This document shows positions 34,194-42,039 of a DNA stretch of 64,000 nt, piece after piece. How positions within the stretch are numbered: the first letter of the stretch is position 1; every line of letters starts with the position of its first letter. The notes under the pieces were generated by a model, which worked only from the letters and a program-made list of their open reading frames with translations, ran no database searches and was not told the DNA's origin. The translations under genes and the position numbers were made by a program. The stretch comes from Vulcanimicrobiota bacterium (GTDB lineage Bacteria > Vulcanimicrobiota > Vulcanimicrobiia > Vulcanimicrobiales > Vulcanimicrobiaceae), in contig PMSI01000004.1 in the NCBI GenBank assembly GCA_003168375.1, positions 93,040 through 157,039 on the forward strand, written 5' to 3'.

Positions 34194-35369
34194 TCAGTGC
34201 GGCAGCGCGACGACCGTGCGGATGAGCAGTTCGTCGCCGCTGCCACGCATGTAGTGTAGCGCGACGAGGTAGGTGGCGGGCTCGGCCGACGACGGCAATG
34301 AAAGCGTTGCGTGCGTCCCGCCGGCCGGGACCTCGGTCTCCGTGATCGTCGCACCGGCTTCGTCTTCGAGTTCGATCCGAACCGGCGTCCGCTGCGCCGC
34401 CAACCGCATCTTCAGGGGCTTTCCGGCGATCGCGACCCCCTCCACCGTCAAGAGACCGGCCGAGTTTCCGGCCTGTGCGGGAGCGCCGGGTGCGGCATCC
34501 GCCGCCGACGGCGATGCGGAGGGAGCCGGCGTCGCCGGCGCCGTCGTCGCGAGGAGGTTGGGAGCAACGACGACGCTCGACACGGCCTTCGATCCGCCGC
34601 CGTGCACGGTGAGCTGCGCCGTCAACGGCAGCGTGCGGTAGGCGCGCGGAACCGGCAGCCGGACCGTCCCGATGCGGGCGAACGGCGCGGTCGCGACGAC
34701 CGTTCCATCATCGTCGAGCAGCGCGAGGGTGCCGCGTTCGCCGACGGCGAGATACGATGCCAAAACGGTCTCTCGGCCACCGGGCGTCTGGTCGCGCCGC
34801 GCGGAAAACGTCTGCACGCGCGCCGCCGCAACTGGGACCGCTTTGACCCGCACGGGGACTGCGCTCACCGCGGGCGCCGGCACCGGCCGGCTCGTGCCGG
34901 CACCCAGCACGAACGGAATCGCCGCACCGGTCAGCAAGGCGAGCCCCGCAACGCCCACGATCGCCGCAACTCTGAACGCGCGTGAAGGCGGTGCTCCCGG
35001 CGGTCGCGGCGCATCGACGTGCAGCAGCATTTCAGCCGAGCGGATCTCGAGCACGATCGACTCGTATGGTCCGGTTCGCGGCGTCGTGACCGCGAAGGAA
35101 CCACTCCCGATGCTGCCGGCCGGCGCCAGGATCGATCCGAGCTCCTCGAGCGCGCCGCCGCGCAACCGGCCGACGAGGCGCGCCGTGACGTCGGAGGTGC
35201 TCGCGCTCAGCCTCAGCGCGTACCAGCTGCGCCCGTTGCGCCGGTCGATCCGGTCGATGTTGACGTCTGCGACGACGCCGGCCGAAGCAAGCTGGAGAAC
35301 GTTGGTGGCGCCGCGACGCCGGCGGCGTCGAGCGAGGTCGCTTCGCGCGTAGGGGACGAGCGAGTTCAT
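34194..35369 (-). CDS. One-pass membrane protein coupled to the SARP-type regulator
   Basis: 391 residues. A basic N-terminus (RSDLARRRRRRG) and a cytoplasmic domain of about 120 residues precede one helix at about 132-156, then a periplasmic region with a Pro/Ala/Ser linker and a final domain (KMRLAAQRTPVRIELEDEAGATITETEVPAGG) shaped like a beta-sandwich. No catalytic motif is visible. The ATG overlaps the stop of the regulator gene (ATGA). By position it could be a membrane sensor or antagonist for the regulator, in the manner of sigma/anti-sigma pairs; that is inference. Confidence 0.7.
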   Translation of the reverse strand: MNSLVPYARSDLARRRRRRGATNVLQLASAGVVADVNIDRIDRRNGRSWYALRLSASTSDVTARLVGRLRGGALEELGSILAPAGSIGSGSFAVTTPRTGPYESIVLEIRSAEMLLHVDAPRPPGAPPSRAFRVAAIVGVAGLALLTGAAIPFVLGAGTSRPVPAPAVSAVPVRVKAVPVAAARVQTFSARRDQTPGGRETVLASYLAVGERGTLALLDDDGTVVATAPFARIGTVRLPVPRAYRTLPLTAQLTVHGGGSKAVSSVVVAPNLLATTAPATPAPSASPSAADAAPGAPAQAGNSAGLLTVEGVAIAGKPLKMRLAAQRTPVRIELEDEAGATITETEVPAGGTHATLSLPSSAEPATYLVALHYMRGSGDELLIRTVVALPH

Positions 35370-36886
35370 GCGCTCGCCGCCGGCACGGCCGGCGGCGGCG
35401 CCATGCACGCGACCGCCCGGCGCCGTGCCTCTTCGCTGTTGCACGACAGCAAGGTACGAGCGGCTTCGCGCGCGATCTCCAGATCGCCGGTCGCCGCGTG
35501 GAGCTCGGTGATCCGCGTCAGCACCTCGATATACAGCGCTTCGAACCGCCCGGCATGTCGCTCCAAGCAAGGTTCCGGGGCTTCGGCGGCCAGGACACGG
35601 TCCACGTAGATGCGCTGCGCGACGCGGTAATGCTGTTTCGCCCCCTCCGGTGCACCGCGTACGTCGTCGATGCGGCCTTGTTCGATCCGGTCGACGAAGC
35701 GATGTGCGTCGACCGCGACGGCGCGGACGTTCACCCGCACGTCGCCGGTGGTTTCGAAATACCGTTGCGGGTCGACCGAGGGTGCCGCCTCAAGGATCGC
35801 GCGACGGATGCGGCTCAGCGTCGTGCGCAAACCTTGCGACGCGACGCCGTGATTGATGCCGGGCCAGAACGCCTCGAGCAACTCGTTGCGACTCGTCCGG
35901 CACCCCGGCTGCAGCGCGACGAACGCCAGAACCGCTTGGTCGCGGCGGCGCGAGAAGGGGACCGGACGTCCGGCGATCTCACACCGGAAACGGCCGAAAA
36001 CGTTCACGACCATGATCGGCGGCAGCGCGGTAGTTGCCTCAGAGATCGATCTCGTTGCAGTAGGCTCCGCGAGGCGCGCGAGGATGCGATAGGGGCGTAG
36101 GCCGTTGCGAGTGCGAACGATCGGCAATCCCAGCTGTTCCAGCCGCTCCGCGTCGGACGCCGTGTCGGGGCGCCCGGTGCGCAACGCATCGAAAAACAGT
36201 TCGAGCTCCGCGGCATCCTCGAAGCCGTCGCGTTCGACGAACTCCAGCAACACGTGTCCATTGGGACCGCGCCAGTGCGTGAACGCGTCGCGCAGCGAAC
36301 GGCGCGCCCCCGCGGCGTCGCGGACCAGCCACTCCGCCGCGATCGGCCAGCCGTCGGTGTCGTGGAGCAGCTGTGCGATGTCGTCGTCGTCGAAGTCGAC
36401 ACCGTACGCCGCCGCGAGACGTTGCAGCTCCTCCGAGTCGAACGCGAGGACGTCGTCGCCGCACGCCCGCGCGAAGCCGCGCGCGAGCAGGGTCTCGGCG
36501 CGCAGGCGGCGGCGCGAGCGGCCGACCAGGACCAGCGTGCACTGAATCTCCCCGCCCAGGATGAGTTCGGCGAGCATACCGCATGCCGTCGCGTCGGCTC
36601 GGTCGAGGTCGTCCAGGACGACCGTGCCGGCACTGGGTTCGCTCGCAATCGCAGCGAGGATGTGATCCAAGTCCGCCCGCGGCGGGATGCGGACGTACGC
36701 GGCGCGCCCGCCGCTGCGCTCGACGAACTGCCGTACCGCAAACGTTTTTCCGGACCCGATCGGACCGCACACGATCCGAGCCGCGGCCGAACTCGTGGTA
36801 TCGAACCACTCGATCGCACGCCAACGCTCGACGCCGTTTGACACGGGTCGAGGGCACGCGGTCAAGGCGGAATGGGGACGACGCAT
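35366..36886 (-). CDS. ATPase/SARP-type transcriptional regulator
   Basis: 506 residues. The N-terminal part is a MalT/STAND-like P-loop domain: Walker A GPIGSGKT at 41-48 and Walker B VVLDDLD at 89-95. Residues about 291-370 form an OmpR-type winged helix (VNVFGRFRCEIAGRPVPFSRRRDQAVLAFVAL ... NELLEAFWPG), and the rest is a bacterial transcriptional activator (BTAD) helical repeat region, together the SARP arrangement. It lies at the end of the tad locus, coupled to a membrane protein, and is a plausible activator of the pilus genes. ATP/ligand-dependent activation is inferred from the P-loop. Confidence 0.85.
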   Translation of the reverse strand: MRRPHSALTACPRPVSNGVERWRAIEWFDTTSSAAARIVCGPIGSGKTFAVRQFVERSGGRAAYVRIPPRADLDHILAAIASEPSAGTVVLDDLDRADATACGMLAELILGGEIQCTLVLVGRSRRRLRAETLLARGFARACGDDVLAFDSEELQRLAAAYGVDFDDDDIAQLLHDTDGWPIAAEWLVRDAAGARRSLRDAFTHWRGPNGHVLLEFVERDGFEDAAELELFFDALRTGRPDTASDAERLEQLGLPIVRTRNGLRPYRILARLAEPTATRSISEATTALPPIMVVNVFGRFRCEIAGRPVPFSRRRDQAVLAFVALQPGCRTSRNELLEAFWPGINHGVASQGLRTTLSRIRRAILEAAPSVDPQRYFETTGDVRVNVRAVAVDAHRFVDRIEQGRIDDVRGAPEGAKQHYRVAQRIYVDRVLAAEAPEPCLERHAGRFEALYIEVLTRITELHAATGDLEIAREAARTLLSCNSEEARRRAVACMAPPPAVPAASA

Positions 36887-36964
36887 CGAGCCTCGAGTGA
36901 AGACTGCCCTGGGATTGGAATATCGTCAGAAGCGAGCACTCTCTTGAGCGCCACTTGCACGTGA

Positions 36965-36983
36965 AGCGCAACAATTGTGCGCT
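36965..36983. promoter_or_regulatory. Inverted repeat upstream of the SARP-type regulator
   Basis: AGCGCA and TGCGCT flank ACAATTG, giving a near-perfect palindrome about 80 bp before the regulator start and about 65 bp after the ketosynthase stop. It may be an operator for the regulator. A second small palindrome, GCGCTC-C-GAGCGC, lies at 37023-37035 and may serve the 3' end of the ketosynthase transcript. Confidence 0.35.
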
Positions 36984-37048
36984 ATCTCACGTCGACTCGT
37001 GAACGCATCATCGACGGTCGACGCGCTCCGAGCGCCTGCGAAAGCGGT

Positions 37049-38281
37049 TCAGTCGACGGCGCGAAAGACGAGGGCGGCGTTGATGCCGCCGAAGCCGGCC
37101 GAGTTGGAGAGGACGGTGCGGACGGGCTGCTCGAGGCGCTCCTGTGTGACGGCAAGCGTCGCATCGACGTCGATGCAGTTGACGCTGCGGGGGACGATTC
37201 CGTTCGCGATCGCGGCGAGCGAGAGCGCCGCTTCCCAGGCGCCGGTCGCGCCTAGTGCGTGCGCGTGCTGGCCTTTTGTCGCCGTGACGGGAACCTCGGC
37301 GGCGCGCTCCCCGAAGACGAGTTCCATCGCCAGCGCCTCCGCGCGGTCGCCGAGCGGCGTCGCACTGCCGTGAGCGTTGACGAGGTCGACGTCCTGCGGC
37401 GCGAGCCGCGCCTCGTCGAGCGCGCGCTGCATCGCGGCGGCGTTCATCGTCGCGTCGGCCCGCGGCGCCGACATGTGGTACGCGTCGTTGGTGAGCCCGT
37501 ACCCCGCGACCTCACCGTAGATCCGGGCCCCGCGTGCCGCGGCGTCCTCGAGCCGCTCGAGCATCAGGACGCCGGCGCCTTCGGCCATCACGAACCCGTC
37601 CCGCGCACGGTCGAACGGCCGGCTGGCACGCTGCGGCTCGTCGTTGCGCGTCGACATCGCGCGTATCACCGTGAACGCACCGTAGACGAGCGGCGAGAGC
37701 GGTGCCTCGACACCGCCCGCGAGCGCCGCGCGCACGTCGCCGCGCGCGATTGCCCGGAACGCGTCGCCGATCGCGACCGCACCGGAGGCGCACGAGTTCC
37801 CGTTCGCCACCGTCGGTCCGCGCAGATCGAACTCGATCGCGACGTTGCACGTCGCCGCACCGCCGAACACCGAGATCGCCAGCAGCGGCTTCACCGCTTC
37901 GAGCCCGCGCCCGCGAAAGACGTCGTGCTGCTCGTCGGCGAACGCCAGCCCGCCGAGCGCCGACCCTAGGTAGACCCCGACGTCGTGCGACGCGCCGTTC
38001 GGCCGGTACCCCGCGTCGTCGAGCGCGAGCCGTGCGGCGGCGATCGCGAACTGGGAGAAGCGATCGGTCCAGTGCAGCCGTTTCGCCGACAGGAAGTCGC
38101 GCGGCACGAAGTCGTCGATCTGCGCCGCGATGCGCGAGCGGTACCCGCCGACGTCGAAGCGGGTGATCGGCGCGACCGCGACGCGCTCCGAGAGCACGCC
38201 GGACCAAAACGCGTCGATCCCGATGCCGAGCGGCGTCACGACGCCGATCCCCGTCACGACCACGCGATGAGTGCCGTTCAC
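37049..38281 (-). CDS. Beta-ketoacyl-ACP synthase (FabF-like, cluster-type)
   Basis: 410-residue KAS II-type condensing enzyme with a complete triad: Cys164 (NGNSCASG), His304 (NAHGSATPLGD) and His341 with Lys336 (TKGQHAHALGATGAWE). It elongates acyl or ketoacyl chains on ACP with malonyl-ACP. The GTG at 38281 overlaps the stop of the SRPBCC gene. Differences from housekeeping FabF (for example SVFGGAATCNVAIEF and YHMSAPRADATM), and its place at the end of a cluster with a cyclase-like protein, FAD enzyme and methyltransferase, suggest secondary metabolism rather than bulk fatty-acid synthesis. No chain-length factor or ACP gene is adjacent. Confidence 0.9.
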   Translation of the reverse strand: MNGTHRVVVTGIGVVTPLGIGIDAFWSGVLSERVAVAPITRFDVGGYRSRIAAQIDDFVPRDFLSAKRLHWTDRFSQFAIAAARLALDDAGYRPNGASHDVGVYLGSALGGLAFADEQHDVFRGRGLEAVKPLLAISVFGGAATCNVAIEFDLRGPTVANGNSCASGAVAIGDAFRAIARGDVRAALAGGVEAPLSPLVYGAFTVIRAMSTRNDEPQRASRPFDRARDGFVMAEGAGVLMLERLEDAAARGARIYGEVAGYGLTNDAYHMSAPRADATMNAAAMQRALDEARLAPQDVDLVNAHGSATPLGDRAEALAMELVFGERAAEVPVTATKGQHAHALGATGAWEAALSLAAIANGIVPRSVNCIDVDATLAVTQERLEQPVRTVLSNSAGFGGINAALVFRAVD

Positions 38282-38727
38282 GAACGCCCCTGCTCGGCGA
38301 GTTGCTTTATCCGCGCCAGCGTCTTCGCCGCGACGCCGTGCACGAAGTAGCCGGAGACGAGGTGCTTGCCGAGCCACTCGCCCGCGATCGGAAAGAGAAA
38401 CCGCAGCCGGTGCTCGATCGTGACTCGCGTGCCGCCGGCGATCGGCGTGAAGATCCACTCGACCTCCATGCCCCGCGTCCAGCCGCGAACGTGGCGGAAC
38501 GCGATGTGCGGCGTCTGCGGATCGTTCGTCTGCTCGGCGACCCACGCGATCGGGAAGACGTCCTGACGCGCACCCATCGCGACGAGTTGCGCCGCGCCGC
38601 GGCGTTCGAGGACGCGCACGTACCGGTAGTGGGGGAGGATGCGCGGCCAATCCTCGGTCGACGCGGCGAGCGCGTAGATCGTCTGCGCCGGGGCGGCGAT
38701 CTCGACGCTGTTGCGCGTCACCGTCAT
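38278..38727 (-). CDS. SRPBCC/polyketide-cyclase-like protein
   Basis: 149 residues of the START-like SRPBCC fold: TRNSVEIAAPAQTIYALAASTEDWPRILPHYRYVRVLERR at the N-terminus, central WIFTPIAGGTRVTIEHRL and the long C-terminal helix. In polyketide clusters this family acts as aromatase/cyclase; elsewhere it binds lipids or ubiquinone. Its context between a ketosynthase and an FAD oxidoreductase supports a cyclase or chaperone role for the product. Overlaps both neighbours by four bases. Confidence 0.82.
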   Translation of the reverse strand: MTVTRNSVEIAAPAQTIYALAASTEDWPRILPHYRYVRVLERRGAAQLVAMGARQDVFPIAWVAEQTNDPQTPHIAFRHVRGWTRGMEVEWIFTPIAGGTRVTIEHRLRFLFPIAGEWLGKHLVSGYFVHGVAAKTLARIKQLAEQGRS

Positions 38728-39905
38728 GACAGCAGCCTCCCGAGCACCGCTGGCCGGAACGCGCGCTGCGGAGGGATCGCGCCCGCCACCGCGTCGATCA
38801 GCGTCGCGCCCGCGTCGGGGAAGCGGGCGAGGCCCCGTGCGGCACGCCGTGCCAGCGGCGGCACGTCGACGAGCAGCGCGACGGTCTTGCACAGCCGCCG
38901 GCGCCACGTCAGATCGCTTGCGCGCCAGCGGCCGTACTCCGCGAACGCGGCGCCCTCGCGCGCAGGGTCGCGCAGTCCCTGGGCGATCGCCGCCGCCGCG
39001 TGCTCCGCTCCGGTCAGCGCGAGGAAGATCCCTTGCCCGGTGAACGGATCGAGAAACCCCGCAGCATCGCCGACCAGCAGCGCACCCGGGACGCTCACCC
39101 GCCGCACCTCGTGCGAGAGCGGGCCGATCGACACGCGAGCGCCGAGCCGCGTTGCACCCTCGAACGAGCGCACGCCACGGCCGAGTGCCGCAGCCGCCCC
39201 GCCGACGCCGGCGTCGACGTCGCGCGACCATTCGGCCAGACGCTGCTTCGGTACCACGACCATCACGTTCGCACTGATTTCTGAAAGCGGGTTGAGTGCG
39301 AAGTAAGCGCCTGCTCCGACGTACATCTCGACGTGCTCGTCGAACGCGCCGAATCCCGCATAGTGCCCGCCGACCGCGTAACGCGCGCCGCGCCGCGGCG
39401 GTTTGCTCAAGCCGAGCTTGCGCGCGACGACCGAACCGATTCCGTCGGCACCCACCACGATGCGGGCGCGCCGGTCCTCGAGCGCACCGTCCTCGGTCCG
39501 CACGCGCACGCCGGTGCAGCGAGCGTCCTCGACGATCACGTCCTCGACGCGCGCTCGTTCGACGACCGCGCCGGCCGCGACCGCCGCCTCGAGCAACACG
39601 GTGTCGAGCACGTCGCGCGCGCAGGCGCACGCCGGCCGTGAGAACGGGAGCGTCACCGCAGGCGCGCCGGGCGCGACCAGCCGCACGCCGCGCAACGGCG
39701 CCGAGACCGCTTCCACGGCCGCGAGCACGCCGAGCCGAGCCAGCGCCTCGACCGCGCCGGAGTTGAGATACTCGCCGCAGACCTTGCGCCTGGGAAAGCG
39801 CGCGCGCTCGATGACGCGAACGTCGATCCCTGCGCGCGCGAGCAGGAGCGCGGTCACGCTCCCGGCCGGGCCCGCGCCGGCGATGAGGACGCCCGGCGCC
39901 GTCAC
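38724..39905 (-). CDS. FAD-dependent oxidoreductase (geranylgeranyl-reductase/halogenase-like group)
   Basis: 393 residues. N-terminal FAD-binding Rossmann motif VLIAGAGPAGSVTALLLARAG, then RARFPRRKVCGEYLNSGAVEALARLGV as in the geranylgeranyl reductase/FixC/halogenase-like family, and VPGALLVGDAAGFLDPFTGQGIFLAL binding the ribityl phosphate. The WxWxIP motif of tryptophan halogenases is absent. Likely a monooxygenase or reductase tailoring the ketosynthase product. The GTG overlaps the methyltransferase stop. Substrate unknown. Confidence 0.85.
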   Translation of the reverse strand: MTAPGVLIAGAGPAGSVTALLLARAGIDVRVIERARFPRRKVCGEYLNSGAVEALARLGVLAAVEAVSAPLRGVRLVAPGAPAVTLPFSRPACACARDVLDTVLLEAAVAAGAVVERARVEDVIVEDARCTGVRVRTEDGALEDRRARIVVGADGIGSVVARKLGLSKPPRRGARYAVGGHYAGFGAFDEHVEMYVGAGAYFALNPLSEISANVMVVVPKQRLAEWSRDVDAGVGGAAAALGRGVRSFEGATRLGARVSIGPLSHEVRRVSVPGALLVGDAAGFLDPFTGQGIFLALTGAEHAAAAIAQGLRDPAREGAAFAEYGRWRASDLTWRRRLCKTVALLVDVPPLARRAARGLARFPDAGATLIDAVAGAIPPQRAFRPAVLGRLLS

Positions 39906-40576
39906 GGCGCCTCGTCGGTGAGGGTCATGCGAAAGAACGGCTCGCGGCGAACCCGCGGCGCGGGCCACCCCGCGTCGCGAGCGAGCATCAGCGCCTCGCC
40001 GGCGGTGTACGCGCGGCGGACCGAGAGCGGTGCGTCGTGACGCGTCAGCCGGTTTCGCGACGTGCGCGACCACAGCCACGTCGCGCCCAGCGCGACCGCG
40101 GAGCGCCGCAGATCGCAGACCACGGGCGTCTGCCGCGCGACGCGGCGCAGCTCGCGCAGCAACGCGCGTGCGCCGTCGGGCTCGAAATGGTGCAGTGCGA
40201 GCGTACACGTCACGACGTCGAATGCGCCGTCGGCGTACGGGAGCGATTCGCCGTCGGCACGGACGAACTCCAGCGCGGGGTGACCGCCGGCCGCGCGGCG
40301 CGCGATCGCGAGCATCTGCTCGCTGACGTCGAGACAGGTCACGCGCACGCCGACGCCGCGGCGCTCGCCGTCGCGCACGACTGCGAGCGCGACGTCGCCG
40401 GCGCCGCAGCCGACGTCGAGGACGCGAACTGCACCGAGGCGGCGCAGCGCACGCACGACCGGTGCGGCGCCACCGAGGCGCGCGTTCGCGAACGCGATGT
40501 CGCGCAAGTTTGCGGCGAGCTCGTCGAGGTCGTCGACGGGCGCGTCCATCAGCTCGCGAGCGGTCGTGCGTCGCAC
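39902..40576 (-). CDS. Class I SAM-dependent methyltransferase
   Basis: 224 residues. SAM-binding motif I VRVLDVGCGAGDVAL, then VTCLDVSEQML (acidic loop binding ribose), LEFVRADGESLPYADGAFDVVTCTLALHHF (motifs II-III), as in UbiE/Coq5-type enzymes. GTG at 40576 is used; an ATG ten codons later is possible. It lies in the ketosynthase cluster and would methylate its product on O or C. The following Arg-rich region (WLWSRTSRNRLTRHD) is typical of similar cluster methyltransferases. Confidence 0.87.
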   Translation of the reverse strand: MRRTTARELMDAPVDDLDELAANLRDIAFANARLGGAAPVVRALRRLGAVRVLDVGCGAGDVALAVVRDGERRGVGVRVTCLDVSEQMLAIARRAAGGHPALEFVRADGESLPYADGAFDVVTCTLALHHFEPDGARALLRELRRVARQTPVVCDLRRSAVALGATWLWSRTSRNRLTRHDAPLSVRRAYTAGEALMLARDAGWPAPRVRREPFFRMTLTDEAP

Positions 40577-40591
40577 GCGAGCCTCGTCAAC

Positions 40592-40834
40592 CTATTTCTT
40601 GTACCACTCCGCGTTGATCTCGATGTAATTCTTCCACTTCTCGGGGATGTCGGAGTCGACGTAGATCGCCTCGACCGGGCACGCTGAGACGCAGGCACCG
40701 CAGTCGATGCACACTTCGGGATCGATGAAGAGCATCTCGTCGTCATCGTTCCCGTGAATGCAGTCGACCGGACAGACGTCGACGCACGACTTGTCCTTGG
40801 TCCCGATGCACGGTTCGGTGATGATGTAGGCCAT
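40592..40834 (-). CDS. 7Fe ferredoxin ([3Fe-4S][4Fe-4S])
   Basis: 80 residues, FdxA type: cysteines at 9, 17, 21 and 25 (CIGTKDKSCVDVCPVDC) and at 42, 45, 48 and 52 (CIDCGACVSACP), with the acidic insertion GNDDDEMLFIDP. Likely an electron donor, possibly to the FAD enzyme downstream, though it may be general. It starts the run of five minus-strand genes that ends with the ketosynthase. Confidence 0.93.
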   Translation of the reverse strand: MAYIITEPCIGTKDKSCVDVCPVDCIHGNDDDEMLFIDPEVCIDCGACVSACPVEAIYVDSDIPEKWKNYIEINAEWYKK

Positions 40835-40890
40835 CGCGAGGGATGGGGTTGCTCGGGAGGCCGGTTCGCTCCTACCGACAAAAGCCGGAA

Positions 40891-40921
40891 CGCCCGGCCG
40901 CTGCAGGACGAGCGCCGGGCG
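40891..40921 (-). terminator. Hairpin terminator after the GlsB-like gene
   Basis: CGCCCGGC pairs with GCCGGGCG (8 bp) around a 15-nt loop. On the minus strand it is followed by TTCCGGCTTTTG, a partial T-run. It lies 16 nt beyond the stop of the 40938-41204 gene and would separate it from the ferredoxin cluster. Confidence 0.6.
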
Positions 40922-40937
40922 GACCGTTTGCCGGAGG

Positions 40938-41204
40938 TCAGCGCACGGCGCGGCGACCGGTCAGCGCGCGCAGGACGAACAACAGGATCACCGCGCCGAC
41001 GAACGCGACGAGGATGCTCCAGAGGCTGAAGCCTTCGAGCCCCGGCTGGCCGAGGAGCCGCGTGAACACGAAGCCCCCGATGAAGGCGCCGACGATACCG
41101 ATGATCATGTCTCCGACGATGCCGCCCGGGCCCTCGCCCGGAACGACGTACTTCGCGAGGAATCCCGCGATCAGACCAACGATCAGGAAGTAGAGAAGTC
41201 CCAT
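40938..41204 (-). CDS. GlsB/YeaQ/YmgE-family small membrane protein
   Basis: 88 residues with three helices: LLYFLIVGLIAGFLAKYVVPGEGPGGIVGDMIIGIVGAFIGGFVF is the hallmark Gly-rich pattern of the transglycosylase-associated (YeaQ/YmgE) family. Members are stress-linked inner-membrane proteins of unknown biochemical function. It is divergent from the SIMPL gene and followed by a hairpin. Confidence 0.88.
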   Translation of the reverse strand: MGLLYFLIVGLIAGFLAKYVVPGEGPGGIVGDMIIGIVGAFIGGFVFTRLLGQPGLEGFSLWSILVAFVGAVILLFVLRALTGRRAVR

Positions 41205-41261
41205 GTTTGCAGTTGTACCCTTTCTCTCTGATCCGCTCGCCTGCTGTGTTACGGAGGAGCC

Positions 41262-41987
41262 ATGAAACAGCCCATGCCGGGAGGCCTCGCTCTCGCGTTC
41301 GTCATCCTTGCCGCGGCGTCGCCGGCGAGCGCGCAGACCGCGCCCGCGCCTCGGCCCGCGATCAACGTCACCGGTCAAGGGACCATCGACCGGAACCCCG
41401 ACCGCGTCCTGGTGTCGTTTTCGATCGTCACGAACGACGACGACGCGACGACGGCGACCTCGGCGAACAACGCGCTGTACGCCGCGCTCACGGCGAAGCT
41501 GCACGGGATCGGCATCGAGCCGCCCGCAATCAAGACGACCGGCTACTCGCTGACCTTCAACCAGCGGCCGCCCGTACCGAACCCGTCGTATCCGCAGCGG
41601 TACGGCTATGTCGTGACGCGGAACGTCGCGGTGACGAGCGATCGCACCGACCAAGCGGGTGCGATCGTCGACGCCGGCGTCGCGGCCGGGGTCACGAACG
41701 TCGGTGGTATCTCGTTCGGGCTGCGCGACAGCCGTGCCGCGTATCGCGAAGCGCTTGCCGCCGCGGTCGCCGACGCCCAGAACCAGGCCCGCGTCCTGGC
41801 GGCAGCCGGGCACGTCCGGATCATCCGGCTCCTCGCCCTGAGCGCCAGCTCGTACGCACCGGGACCCCGCCAGCTCCAGGTGGTCGGCACCGTGACGTCA
41901 CGGGCGGCCTCGATTCCGACGGACGTTCAGCCCAGTGACCTCAGCGTTACGGCGACCGTGTCGGCGAGCTACGAGGTCGCGCCGTAG
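41262..41987 (+). CDS. SIMPL (DUF541) domain secreted protein
   Basis: 241 residues. ATG after GGAGG; Sec signal cleaved near ASA-QT. The SIMPL domain follows: [78 protein letters not shown], then [16 protein letters not shown]. Family members form periplasmic oligomers implicated in envelope stress resistance; the molecular role is not known. It appears to be transcribed alone or with the downstream Clp-type gene (52-bp gap). Confidence 0.87.
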   Translation: MKQPMPGGLALAFVILAAASPASAQTAPAPRPAINVTGQGTIDRNPDRVLVSFSIVTNDDDATTATSANNALYAALTAKLHGIGIEPPAIKTTGYSLTFNQRPPVPNPSYPQRYGYVVTRNVAVTSDRTDQAGAIVDAGVAAGVTNVGGISFGLRDSRAAYREALAAAVADAQNQARVLAAAGHVRIIRLLALSASSYAPGPRQLQVVGTVTSRAASIPTDVQPSDLSVTATVSASYEVAP

Positions 41988-42039
41988 CGGGGAGCGCCCG
42001 GCCGAAACCGGCCATCCTCGCCGTGGGTAGGTGTGGTTG

